Assembly: GCA_013368325.1 (NCBI GenBank)
Contig: JAACJK010000226.1
Span: forward strand, 372,001 to 436,000
Source of the DNA: Ephemerocybe angulata
Lineage: Eukaryota; Basidiomycota; Agaricomycetes; Agaricales; Psathyrellaceae
Reading direction: 5' to 3'
DNA: 64,000 bases
The notes under the pieces are model-generated. The model was not told where the DNA came from and ran no database searches. It saw only the letters and a program-made list of their open reading frames with translations. The translations under genes were made by a program, and so were the position numbers. The stretch's first letter is position 1. The number at the start of each line of letters is the position of its first letter. Shown here piece by piece: positions 10,200-21,081 of this stretch.

Positions 10200-11026
10200 T
10201 TGCTCCCATCGTCTCTCCCTCATCAACGATGCAATAGGGGTGTACTAGTACCACTTCCCGTCTCAGATTCAGAGCCTGGCAGTTGGAGGAAAGGCAGCCA
10301 CTACAGAGTAGGCTATGAGCCCGGTTTCGTTTGATGCGACGCGATAAGTATGTGTTCCAAAGTTGTGTGCCAATGTCGACGCTTGCTATTCCCAGCCTGG
10401 TGGGGCCAATTAGGTGAGTGCATCGGAGGATAGGACGGATACATTCAACTGAAAAATTCGCAATCGTGAACATTCTGGAGACCTGCGCTGCGCACTCTGC
10501 CATTCTCTGAAAATTGGTCTGCTTAGCCGAGAGCACGGAGACCCCGAACCGCGCAACCCCAGCAAAGCCTAATCTGGCCGACATCGCAATTGTCGAGGGT
10601 GTCGCCTGTGTACGAGAATCCAGACTCTCCCGCGTTAGCTTTGAGCACGGCGTCGACTTTCCAATCGAAAAGTGAGGAGTTGGTGATGAGCCAGTCACCG
10701 ACGCCGAACACACGCGAGTCGCATTGCTTTCCTGGATTGGGCCTCGAAGCAAAAGATGGTGTAAGAGCATCAAACCAATACTCTTGCGTACTGTTGAAGT
10801 CGCTGCGAAAGACGGAAATCGGGTCATAATATCCCATGAGCGCGACTGGATGTCTAATGTTAGTCGGCGCATATCTTTGAATGGCTGGTGTATACGTACC
10901 GTTCACAGCGCATAGAATAACAATGGGTATAAATCCTACACTATAAGCTACGGCAGAGAACCAAGGTGATACATATTGGCGCGTGATGCTGTATTCAAGA
11001 AGAGGTATCCGCCCTAGGAGAGGCAT
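10200..11026 (-). pseudogene. Membrane protein copy B, internally deleted
   Basis: Starts like the intact gene at 11601-13211 (MPLLGRIPLLEYSITR, a transmembrane segment, intron GTACGT) and continues YWFDALTPSFASRPNPGKQC and NSSLFDWKVDAVLKANAG. After DNCDVG a stretch equivalent to about 30 residues is missing, and the frame resumes as ARFGVSVLSAKQTNFQR in another phase. It then degenerates, and the C-terminal half (LVAEFEPC onward) is absent. It lies next to the uS7m fragment, as copy A lies next to the intact uS7m gene. Confidence 0.8.
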
Positions 11027-11600
11027 CGTATCGGGTGTGCGTGAGTTTGGGAGTGTTGCCAAGAAATGGTACAGAATGCCAGAACTATCTTTTGACAACG
11101 TTAGATGGACCGCTAGTAGTCCCCCGTGGACCACGCAATAAATGGCGGCATTTGCGTGGACATCACTGATATTCAGCCGGGCGCTTAACTGGCAAGACCA
11201 ACAACGAACCCTCGTGGCTCAATAAGCTGGCTAGCTTGCTATAGTCTCTATCCCACTAATTATAAGACACACCTCCCAAAGGTGCATACTTCATCTTAGC
11301 TTAGGTGCGCCGGGCTGCTTGAAGCGCCGGGTGCTACAGAGTTGGGTTAAAGCGCCCGCGGATTGCTCAGATGCTGTCACCATGTATGCACACGAGTGCT
11401 ATAAAGTGCTATACACCCCATCTTCGATCTACGAAACGCGAACTTGGGAAACCAATATCCGAAATCGGCAGGGTATGAGCTCACCTATTGCCCGAGGCCG
11501 AGGCTACTACGAGAAAAATTAATTTTGTGGGGTTTAAACCCGTACTGTACATATAGATAATAGTCAATAGTAGAGCCGCCAAGCAACAGGAGTCCCCTCT
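11027..11600. other. Intergenic with two GGGCGCTT motifs
   Basis: No coding frame is supported. The octamer GGGCGCTT occurs at 11179-11186 and its complement at 11350-11357, the first about 150 bp upstream of the copy B start. Confidence 0.5.
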
Positions 11601-13211
11601 TTATGTCGGATTTAGTGCTCGGTAACGGACAGTAGACCTGTACTCTTTATCCTCATACCCTCTTGAAGCCGACTCCTTTTCACCGTCCTCGAAGGCACGG
11701 CTCTCAGGGTCCGTTTCAGCCATGGGCTTGGTTGAATGAGAATGTACGGTGCAGCGATTTGCTAAGTTTTTGAAAAGGAACGTCAGTTTTTCGATCGTTC
11801 ACAGAACTCAAGCACCCACCTTCGTCGCCTCCTCTCCGCTTTACGATCCGCGCAGCCAGCACAATCGACAGACCCCACGCCGAGGAGAACATGCTCAGAG
11901 TTGCGACCAAGACAGCGACGATAAGCGAACCGGGACTCTTTAATCTCGAAAAGTGACAAATAAACTCAGTCTGCAGCACTGCAGGGCCCAGGACCTGCAA
12001 CGGCGCGTATATCACCCCACCTGATAGAGGTATAACTTGAGATTTCCAGGCAGCGTAGAGCTGCGACGGTGCCGTGACGCTCGCCTGAAAGCCTGACGGG
12101 TATTGTGACTTCAGTACGGTGTCCGTCATGCTGAGGTTCGTAAGAAAGTTGTTAGGCGCCGTGTTCCCCAAATCGACTCGCCCTGCCGCTCTGGCGAGTT
12201 GGAGGAAGTTGAGTGTGGGGGCGAGGAGTGATTCATCCAGCTGGAAACTGACGGCGGATCCAAGGACGTCTTTCTCGGAGAGGGTTCGGTTGTTCGACAC
12301 TGCGTTGACGTCTGTGATGTTGACGAGCGGAGGTTGGGTGAGTCGTTGGTTGTCGCAAAGAGGGGTGTTGGCGTAGGATGGGGGGCATGGCTCAAATTCT
12401 GCAACCAGCGAGTATGATATGAGGCCCGTGTTGTTCGACGCGAGGTAGGCAGTATAGACCTGGTTGCCGATGTCGACGCTCGCCATCGCCAGCCTTGCGA
12501 CAGCTTCAGCACCGGTAAGTTAGTCAGCGCCAGGTGAAGACCGACTCACAAATTGCCCAGTGTATACATTATGGAACCCTGTTTCGCATTCTTCGCCAAC
12601 CTCTGAAAGTTCGTTTGCTTAGCAGGGAGCGCGGAGACACCAAACTTCGCCACCCCAGCAAGCTCGACCAAATCAAAATTTTGATTCTTTGCGCTGTCCG
12701 GTGACTTGCACATCATCAGGATCTCCCCCTCCACCGTCCAAGTGTTCAAGTCCCCAAAAAGCGTGACTTGAACGACGTCGCAATTCTCTAAAGTGCCGCC
12801 TTTATACGAGAATCCCGTTTCTCCTGCGTTGGCTTTGAAGACTGCGTCGACTTTCCAGTCGAAGAGGGAGGAGTTGGTAATGAGGGAGTCGCCAACGTCG
12901 AACACGTGTTCGGCGCATTGCTTTCCCGGCTGTGACCTCGACGCGAAAGATGGGGTGAACGCATCGAACCAGTAAGGCTTCGTGCTGTTAAAGTCGCTCC
13001 TAAACTCGGAAACCGTCTCGTATCCCACGAGCGCAACTGCATGGAAGGGAAGTCAAAGATAATGCCGGAGAGAGAAGGGGTACGTACCATTCACGATCGT
13101 GAGAATGACGATGGTTATGAAGCCCAGGGCGTAGGCAAGGGCAGATACCCAAGGAGAGTCAAAAGGGCGCGTTATCGAATACTCGAGACGCGGAATCCGA
13201 CTCAAGAGCAT
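11601..13211 (-). CDS. Membrane protein with large extracellular domain, intact copy C
   Basis: Four exons fit in phase: 13211-13088, 13036-12550, 12493-11820 and 11761-11601, giving 481 residues. The donors are GTACGT, GTGAGT and GTGGGT. The first exon encodes a short cytosolic stretch and a transmembrane helix (ALAYALGFITIVILTIV). Next comes a cysteine-containing extracellular part with several N-x-S/T sites (WFDAFTPSFAS, KQCAEHVFDVGD, NCDVVQVTLFGDLNTW), then LVAEFEPCPPSYANTPLC. A second helix (SLIVAVLVATLSMFSSAWGL) precedes a charged cytosolic tail. I recognise the layout as an uncharacterised agaricomycete membrane-protein family; function is unknown. Two broken copies lie within 7 kb. 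Confidence 0.75.
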
Positions 13212-14850
13212 GGCGACGAGGACAGATGGCAGTCGATGGGGGCTTTTGAATGCGGGAATGCATTAGATCGTGTCAGGCATCGTTTAAGAGTACCAAAATG
13301 AACTAAAAATAGGTACGGGAACGTCTTGGGGTCGATGACAGCTCTCCTTCAAGTTACGAGGCAGGTGTATTTGAGCCGAGAGCCTATGTAAAGGAGTTAG
13401 AAAGGAATTTCGCCTTCATTGCACAGCTGCACCCGCAGACGACGCGATTAAGCCAGGTTCCTGAGGGAAGCGCTTTAGAGGAAACCGAGGATTTGGGGGC
13501 AGTACGAAGCTCTGAGGACAGCTTTCGTGGGGGAGGTCCATTCTGAAGATAACTGTCGATCGATGGCAGTCTGTACACCGACTGACCTGAGCATGGAAGG
13601 GCTCAGGACTGAGGGTAACGATGGAAAAAAGTGATTCGCAGGGGAGTCCAAGCCTGATAGCCCGCCTTCCATTCTCCTTTCCACATGCTGGAGCGGTCGC
13701 TAGTGAGGCTTTGGGGTATCGGGTGCGCGCTTGTGAGCGCTGCAATCGAATTCGAAGTGATGGTCGAGGTTCAGGAGCTCGAGAGACTGCCGAACCATTT
13801 GCGGAAGGACCGGGAAGTGGCCGGAAGGTCCGATATGAGCTCCGCTCGGCCATTGCCGTGGCTGGTAGGCGCCCGCGCTCGATCAGGCTTTCTCGCCGTC
13901 GAAAGGTTATTGAGATGCGGATATGCACCAAGTGAAGATCAAGAACGTTGAGGGTGCTGAGGAGACCTGTTCTGTGACTCAATCTTAGGCAAATCTTAGG
14001 TTACCGACGGTCCTGCTGAATAATCGCATACCTACACGGGATATGAAGATCCTCCTACTTACTGCCAAGTAGTTCCTTCGTGCGGGCCACACAAATACGA
14101 TTACTCATGACTCTGTACAAGGGGTACGAAAGTGTGGGGAGTTGGTTCTGTGGCTTTATTTCCGGACTTGCCAGTGTAGGTCCTGAGGCGGTGGCAATTA
14201 GAATAATGGTCGGCACTTTCCGAGTTGCTTTGTCTGATGATCATCAGCCATGTTGATTGGCTCCTGGGCCTGAATTCCGCCTTGCCTCAAACCGCCATGA
14301 CGAAAACCCAATCTTCTCAGTGGAGATCCCAAACTCGATCAGAAAGGAAGCTACAACAGGCCATATGATTCGATGCGAGATCCAATCCATATCTCGCACG
14401 ACAGTCGCACTACCCCACCAGAAGCTGGACGCGTCAAGTTCGTGTAAACTGGCTTCCTGGAGGTGCTGTCCCCATTTTAGCGCTAATTAGCTCATTCGTC
14501 GCATCTTGCTCGTTTAAATTGTGGTTCGAGGAACCATGGCCGGTCCGTCCTGGATGGTCTTCCATGGCTAACTTTCACCTTCGAACCTATAGTCGGGTAG
14601 ATGACTTGCAAGCAGAAGGTATTTCGGCTTTGCGATTCACGCACATTAATTCAGTCCCGGCCATTTACGGCGACAAATAAAGTAGCGGTTGGCGCACATC
14701 CACGGGTGCTGTTACAGGTACGGGAATTCCTTCTCACAGGGGACGCTGGAATTCTGGCTGGCTTTCAACAGTGAGGTGCAGTTCTTCAATTGAAGAACTC
14801 AATATGGCTGTACCTTACTAGCGGGCGATTCCTGGGCTTACCTCGACTAA
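13212..14850. other. Long intergenic stretch, no gene supported
   Basis: Several ORFs of 60-190 codons overlap on both strands around 13.4-13.95 kb. They lack recognisable motifs, start context or paralogs here. Nothing else stands out before the TATA box at 14851. Confidence 0.5.
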
Positions 14851-14860
14851 TATTTATATA
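14851..14860 (+). promoter_or_regulatory. TATA box of the DUF1996-CBM1 gene
   Basis: tatttatata, 46 bp upstream of the ATG at 14907. The spacing leaves a short leader, as is common for secreted-enzyme genes. Confidence 0.6.
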
Positions 14861-14906
14861 GATAGCCGCTGGGGGTGCTCCACGACCCCGTTCTTGACTC
14901 CCCACC

Positions 14907-16828
14907 ATGCGAGCACCTAAGATGCAGTGGAAGATCCTCTTGAGCCTTGCCGCTCTCGCGAGCCAAACACATGCGCTTCTCCGCTTTGCATGCTCTCAAC
15001 TCGTCGTTGAGCGCTTCGATCCGTAGGTGGCTTCTTTTCCCTCGTCCATTTCATGTTTTAATTTTGCGAAGACTGGTTACCCCCGGCATGGTATCTCCTC
15101 ATCTTCACCAGGTATGTAGATTCTAGACTGTACAGATACTACTCGCGACTCATGAGTACAACGCAGATTGTCGGAGGGGTAAGCGCCAGCTTCATGTCTT
15201 GTGCTCGGGTATGAATGACGACGCCTTGCTATCATTCTCGTCCTGAAGAACGCGTAGGTCGCTGTCTTTCTATACCACATGTTTAACTAATCGTAGGGGC
15301 GCAGATTTGACATCGGAATGAATGCCGACAACGACCTACCGACGATTTCGACATGCACCACCTGCACTTACAGCGAAGACTTTTCCAACTATTGGACAGC
15401 CGTTCTGTACTTCAAGCATCAGAACGGCTCATTCCAACGTGTGCGTATCTTAATTCGATTCGCCGCTTGTGCTCTAGGTTCATTCCGACCTTCCCATCCA
15501 TTATGTACTATAGGTCCCCCAACGCCCTGGAGAGCTCCTCGGGGCGGCCAACGGTGGCATGACTCTGTACTACATGCAGCCCAACGGGGGAGGAAAGGTC
15601 ACCTCGTTCAAGAAAGGCTTCCGCATGATAATCGGGGACCCTATGCTGCGAACCTTCAACGCATCGAATGAAGAGTCAAACCATCTGAACTTTAGGTGTT
15701 TAAGCGCAGGAGGGGGGAATGGTGGTACAAGTGGAGCCCCGGGCACGGATACAAGAGATCTACCGGCGAATGCGTGCGCGGGAGGTATTCGATCAGAGAT
15801 TGTCTTCCCTTCGTAATTATTTCCCCCGGTACACTTCAAAAACCACCTCTCGCTTACCATCTTGCTCAAATGCATTTCTCAGGTGCTGGGATGGTGTTAA
15901 CCTCAATCCTCCTGACCACAAGGTAGGTTCACTAGCCCGCCCATTCTCTTCAATTCTTCTGCTTTCCGCTGATTTCAATGCGATCGTAGAGCCACATGAA
16001 GTACCCTGTGAACGACAAATGTCCCGCATCGCACCCGGTCACAGTACCTACCATTTTCATCGAAACAATCTGGGATACCACCAAGTTCAACAACATGTGG
16101 CCATCCGGAACGCCGAATCCATTCGTTTATAGCATGGGCGACCCGTACGTATCATCGTTGCTTTGATCCAAATTAAGCGAGTTTGACGCAAACATCGCTA
16201 CATCGCTTGCCAACAGCACGGGTGTTGGACAACATGCAGACTATGTTTTCGGTTGGAAAGGTGATGCGCTCCAGCGTGCCATGGACCAATGCAACTCGTT
16301 CGGAGGGGCCTGCGCGACGCTCAAGACCCAGTCCGTTGACGCCATCAACAAGTGCACTCAGAAGATCCGAGTCCGCGAAACAGTCGAGGGCTGTGCGTAC
16401 TATCTATCCATTAGAGTATCGCCTCTGAGCCCACTGAATCTTACGCTTAGGGCTGAGCGCTCTCCCTGGCTGCAATCCCGTCCAACCAGGTCCCGCACGG
16501 GCTACGGTGGTTGCGAGTTGCAATGCAACCAAGGACTACGATGCGGATGGTGGACCAAAGGGAGGCTCCTCACCTGCTCCCCCGGCAACATCGAACCCTA
16601 GCCCTCCTGCAACTTCTACAGCTGCGCCTCCTGCCTCAAGCACACCTACAGCCCCATCTGGGCAGGTTGCTCATTACGGACAGTGTGGTGAGTCTGAATG
16701 GCCCTTTAAATTCGATCGAGTACGATTGATGATATTTCGAAGGTGGTACTGGGTACACCGGACCAACGACTTGTGGTTCTCCCTACATATGCACCGTCAC
16801 AAACCAATATTACTCTCAGTGTACCTGA
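14907..16828 (+). CDS. Secreted DUF1996 protein with C-terminal CBM1
   Basis: Multi-exon gene. The signal peptide ([13 protein letters not shown]) leads into the DUF1996 core: [141 protein letters not shown] and [16 protein letters not shown] Pro/Thr/Ser linker (about 16560-16665) is followed by a CBM1: HYGQCG, an intron, then [14 protein letters not shown] and NQYYSQCT, ending TGA at 16826. CBM1 binds crystalline cellulose. DUF1996 proteins are common in fungal secretomes, but their activity is not established. The first exon ends at 15022. A tiny third exon (15167-15178, IVGG) is needed to keep the family motif. The cellulose tether points to extracellular plant-wall work. Confidence 0.85.
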
Positions 16829-17037
16829 TATCTATAGTCCAGTAGGTACCGGTCGCGTGTTAAATTGGAAATGGAGTATGTAGCCCCTATATGTCGAGAG
16901 ATAAGATAAGATCAGACGGAGCCCACAAGCGGGATCAGTATGGCAAAGGGTTTGTTCAGCACCGCGATCAACCATGGACAGCCCACCTTGTTCTTGCCCA
17001 CAACAATCCCCAAGTTTCCTCCAGCCAAATTCAAGCC

Positions 17038-18230
17038 ATGACCGACACCCCACCAACTCCAATTCACACTCACGCACTTGAATCCCAAGTTGGGGGCCAT
17101 GCCGGAGTGATGGCTACGGAGGACGGCTCCTTATTGATCAAGCCTGCTACAAAGCGCGAGCTCGAGTTCTACCAACGTCTGCAATCAGACGCAAGCCCCG
17201 CTGTCGTTACTCTGCGTACCTATACCCCGAAGTTCCTCGGCACTCTTACCCTCGAGGGAGAGGCGACCGGGTCGAACGAGGCCGGAGCGCTGGAGATTAA
17301 GCCTGTAGGGGAACGGAAAGATGAGTGGCTACACCTGCTGACAGGTGCTTGTTGTAACTTACAAAATGTTGGCCAATACAGTCCCTTGTTCTCGAGAACT
17401 TATCTCATGCTTTCTCGAAACCCAACATCATGGATATCAAGCTGGGGACGGTCCTGTATGACGAGACTGCCTCGGAGGAGAAGGTGCAGCGAATGATCAA
17501 GACTGCCAAAGACACAACGAGCTTCGAAACGGGCGTTCGTTTGACCGGCTTTCAGGTGCGATTTAGCCATGATATGACATCACTTTTCATGGGCGCTTGA
17601 TTGAGCTAAATCTAGGTATACGATAACCGCACCGGCCAACCGGTGAACACGCCTAAAACTTATGGAAAGTCAATTAAGGCCTCCGACCTTCCAGACGGGA
17701 TCGCTCGGTTCTTCCCCGTCTCCGAGTCAATTGAGGCCGCCTCTGAAGGCCCGTCGCATGGGCTGCCTCGTAAAACCCTTTTGCCGATCTTAACCGCCAT
17801 CCGAGGAGAGATCGCCGAAATTAGGGGCGCCTTAGCTGCCCTGGAGTTCCGAATGGTTGGAGGAAGTATCCTCATTATCTACGAAGCAGAATGGGAGCGC
17901 GCAGAAGGGGCTATTAAGCGGTACCTCGAAAATCCGCTGTCAAGGTCTGGCGTGTCTGGAGAAGGCGCCGAGGAGGACGAAGAGGACGAAGAGGATGAGG
18001 AGGACGAAGATGAGGAGGAAGAGGAAGCACTCCCGCCAGCCTTCAGCGTTAAGCTGATCGACTTCGCCCACACTCGCCTCGAAGCAGGTCTAGGAGCTGA
18101 TGAAGGCGTCCTTCTCGGGATTGATACTGTCTTGAGACTATTGGATGGACGTATCGAGGATCTTACGAAGGGGGACGTGGCAAGTTCCGCCACGTCCCCA
18201 AACCTCCTACGGAATTCACGATCTATTTAA
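17038..18230 (+). CDS. Inositol polyphosphate multikinase (Arg82/IPMK type)
   Basis: Phosphorylates soluble inositol phosphates (InsP3 to InsP4 and InsP5) in the nucleus and cytosol; fungal Arg82 also acts in transcription control. Three exons fit in phase (17038-17304, 17382-17555, 17616-18230), giving 351 residues. The family signature PxxxDxKxG is present as PNIMDIKLGTVLYDE, followed by TTSFETGVRLTGFQVYDN, a GKSIKASDLPDGIARFFP block, SLL-type region GGSILIIYE, and the C-terminal metal/ATP site KLIDFAH. The first donor is the phase-0 GTAGGG at 17305; the stronger-looking GTGGCT at 17325 would break the frame. An acidic insert (about 17965-18030, nearly all E and D) lies between the kinase blocks. 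The translation start follows a non-homologous in-frame stretch. Confidence 0.85.
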
Positions 18231-18711
18231 GTGAATTGAAATATGGGGGTCGGGCGGGATTGATTTTGCTGTTTAAAGAAACCCTCGATATAAAGTTATT
18301 ACACAGACACAGTGCTCTTTCTATATACCAGCAGAATTTGTTGAGCTTCGACCGGAGCAACTTCAGGAACATACCTCTTAGGCATGCAGCATACGCGACA
18401 GGGAGGTGAATGAACAGGACGACGTTTCTCTTCTCCAGGTCTCCCGTGAAACGTCCAACTTAATCTAGAGCTATACCTCAGATATCTCCTCTAATGCGTA
18501 TGCCGACTAAAATCGGGTTCAAATGGCGGGTGCTATAATCCACGGGCGCCTAAGTACTTCCCCGACCGTGGGACAACATGTGCTGGGTGGCTTCGATTCG
18601 GCTCCGAATGCCGAGTCCTCGTTCATCCCAACCACCATCATCCTGCCATCTCGGTATTCGTATAAACTCTTATTAGCTCTCACTCTTATTGTCTCGCCTT
18701 TCTCAGCAAAG
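18231..18711. other. Intergenic/leader of the 18.7-kb F-box gene
   Basis: The F-box frame is open upstream to an ATG at 18523, but that stretch (Ser/Thr/Pro-rich, then a hydrophobic run) resembles no paralog. The ATG at 18712 begins the usual coiled-coil leader, so 18523-18711 is treated as noncoding. Confidence 0.5.
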
Positions 18712-20694
18712 ATGGACGACTCTGTCGAGAATCTTGCACGCCAGAGAGCTGAGCTGGCACAAGAGCAAGCAGAGCTTGAAGCACAGCTCGCTAAAGTCAG
18801 CCGTAAACTGATAGGGGCTAGACGAAAACTGGGCCAAATCCACAACACGAGGATAAACGACATCTCTGTCCTGCCAGCGGAGGTGTTGACAATCATATTC
18901 GAAAGTCTACACCGGTCTCAAAACCTCAATCCCATACAAGACCATACCCCAGGACTTGCCACCGAAGAACATGCCACACCAAGGATTCGATCGGTACAAG
19001 GACGGGACCCGCCAGGGAATTGGAAGATACCGCCCACAAACGTTGGACATAGGACCGAAGTCATTCTCTCCCACGTGTGCAACAAGTGGAGGGTGATCGC
19101 ACTTCGAGCGCCGTCGCTTTGGAGCGTGTTCTCCACCTACCAGGACGCTGCGTGGAACGCGGTGATCATCTCAGAAACGAAGCGGCTTCGAGCTTACCTT
19201 CGGCGCTCAGGCAAACACGATTTGATGCTTTATTTTCGATTGCAGAGGGTAGTTCAGCCTCCCACCGAGGCCGATGCGATGTTTTGGACGCTCGTCAAAG
19301 GGCTGTTGAACATCGCTCTGGGGCATATCGGCAGGTGGAAGCACTTCACTATCTTCGCACCTGGTCAAGACCCAGGCGTGTGGGATGTGGCTTTGACACT
19401 TCGCCATGCTATGGCAAGGCTTCATGCGCCCAAGCTCGAAAGATTGGTAGTCATGCTCGCTCCTTCGACACTGGCGATGGGACGATTGACGGTCGAAGGA
19501 GGAGGATGGGATGCGCAGGTCCTGCTGGGTGATGGAGGGGAGAGTCAGGGAGACCCATGTCTGTGTCCGTCTCTCAAGCACCTGAAACTCGATCGCGCAA
19601 GCCTCGTAGGCTTCAGACCACCCCTTCGGCATATTACTCAACTAATACTGGAGTATGGGAACATGCCCATCGACGCCGACCCGTCATTCCTAATTGATTG
19701 GGATGTGCTCTTAAACGAGATACTCCGCTTACCGAATCTCGAGGCCTTCTCCCTCTGCGACGAACTCATGAGGATGGACACATATCCTTCAGGGGGCACT
19801 GACTGGGAAAAATACGGTGTCGATATGCCCAAGCTGAAGCACCTCCGCCTGAGCCAGCTTGAGGACAGCGAATCTGAAGCACTGGAGATGTACAGCTCTC
19901 TCAACTTCCTTATACGGTACATGACCGCACCCCTTCTCGAAACACTCACTCTGCAGGCATTCAATGTCGACAGTCTGCCGTGGGATCTCGAGCCCGAGGA
20001 GTGGCTCGCCCCTTCCTATGTCTTTCCGTCACTCCACTCCCTCACGCTGATCGACTTCAAGGTCTTGAACGCCGAGTCGGAGGATCTAACGTCATGCGCC
20101 GTCTTTCGCCAGCTTGCCAAGCTGACGAGTAAGGCACACAACTTAGTGCTTTCGTACAGCAGCCAACATTTGAACGCAACAAGCGTAATCACGATGCTGC
20201 TTCAATTGTCTCCTTGGAACGACGAGCAGTTCCCTGTGGGGGAGCTCTGGCCAGCAGCACGGGACGTTACGCTTCACTTCCAGCCCGATCTGCCTGGAAA
20301 GGGAATTGTTATGTGGGATTACCCGTGGTGGAGGGGGTTATTTGGCCAGTGGAAGCACACCCTGGTCCTCAGGATTCCTGGGGAGTGTCTATCCTGGGTG
20401 CCTTTATCTCGCGGGGGAGGGATCCCGGCCCCGGAACCTTCCCAAGATGGGACTTATTCTTGGGTCCATCATATTGCGCCCAACGGACTATCAGTGCTTA
20501 TTTTTCCCATTTGCCATATCACCTTCCCTCGAACCCAGCCTTGGCCTCCTGGTTCTGGGATCTTGGCCTCCGACATGCACATGGATGAACATGCCTCAGA
20601 TCCGTTTAATGTTGATTTGATAGATCGTTGCCTTCATCATGCAAACCTATTCGCGGACATGATTTCCTCGCTGAGAAGCCTTTCTATAACATAG
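18712..20694 (+). CDS. F-box/LRR-like protein with coiled-coil leader
   Basis: 660 residues from the preferred ATG. Residues 1-45 form a heptad-like coiled coil (LARQRAELAQEQAELEAQLA), common in front of basidiomycete F-boxes. The F-box follows (ISVLPAEVLTIIFESL), then SHVCNKWRVIALRAPSLWSVF after a spacer of about 60 residues. The remainder is leucine-rich, with SLKHLKLDRASLVGFRPPL, MPKLKHLRLSQL, TAPLLETLTL and a Trp-rich C-terminal segment (GLFGQWKHTLVLRIPGECLSW). A fragment of this C-terminus recurs at 43467-43796. Likely a substrate receptor of an SCF ligase; substrate unknown. Confidence 0.75.
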   Translation: MDDSVENLARQRAELAQEQAELEAQLAKVSRKLIGARRKLGQIHNTRINDISVLPAEVLTIIFESLHRSQNLNPIQDHTPGLATEEHATPRIRSVQGRDPPGNWKIPPTNVGHRTEVILSHVCNKWRVIALRAPSLWSVFSTYQDAAWNAVIISETKRLRAYLRRSGKHDLMLYFRLQRVVQPPTEADAMFWTLVKGLLNIALGHIGRWKHFTIFAPGQDPGVWDVALTLRHAMARLHAPKLERLVVMLAPSTLAMGRLTVEGGGWDAQVLLGDGGESQGDPCLCPSLKHLKLDRASLVGFRPPLRHITQLILEYGNMPIDADPSFLIDWDVLLNEILRLPNLEAFSLCDELMRMDTYPSGGTDWEKYGVDMPKLKHLRLSQLEDSESEALEMYSSLNFLIRYMTAPLLETLTLQAFNVDSLPWDLEPEEWLAPSYVFPSLHSLTLIDFKVLNAESEDLTSCAVFRQLAKLTSKAHNLVLSYSSQHLNATSVITMLLQLSPWNDEQFPVGELWPAARDVTLHFQPDLPGKGIVMWDYPWWRGLFGQWKHTLVLRIPGECLSWVPLSRGGGIPAPEPSQDGTYSWVHHIAPNGLSVLIFPICHITFPRTQPWPPGSGILASDMHMDEHASDPFNVDLIDRCLHHANLFADMISSLRSLSIT

Positions 20695-21081
20695 CAAGTC
20701 CTATACAGTATCACTGAATTATATCCTTGCCTTGTGTCGTACACTCGAGAACCTTTGCCAAGCCACAGATATAAATAGGGGCCGGCAAGATGCCTGGCCC
20801 AATGTTCATTTACCTTTAATTACGGTGCACGAATCTCAATGCAAAATGGGGACGAAGAAGCACTATTCACCCCCACTGGTGCGTAGGGATATGTTATTTT
20901 TTAAGTACATAGAAGAGGACATTGACACAGCGCCATTCGATCTTATCTTATCTAGGTCAGTCTCAGACCGTACAGACTTGATCCCAAGACTGGTCTTTCT
21001 CTTGTCCTTGACCTCATCTTCCACTTCTTCCACTCCGATAGCTCTAATTTATAGACTCAGCCTCCACTCCCGGGCGACGAT
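20695..21081. other. Intergenic, with a GATA-rich stretch
   Basis: Contains overlapping GATA motifs (cgatcttatcttatctagg near 20938). Its right end, from about 21039, belongs to the duplicated block. No gene is seen. Confidence 0.5.

Noticed and set aside
13416..13982. 188-codon minus-strand ORF and overlapping plus ORFs
   Set aside because: Both strands are open over the same stretch and neither shows family motifs, splice-supported extension or a promoter.
18523..18711. Upstream start of the 18.7-kb F-box gene
   Set aside because: The added N-terminus has no relation to the paralogs, whereas the ATG at 18712 starts the typical coiled-coil leader.
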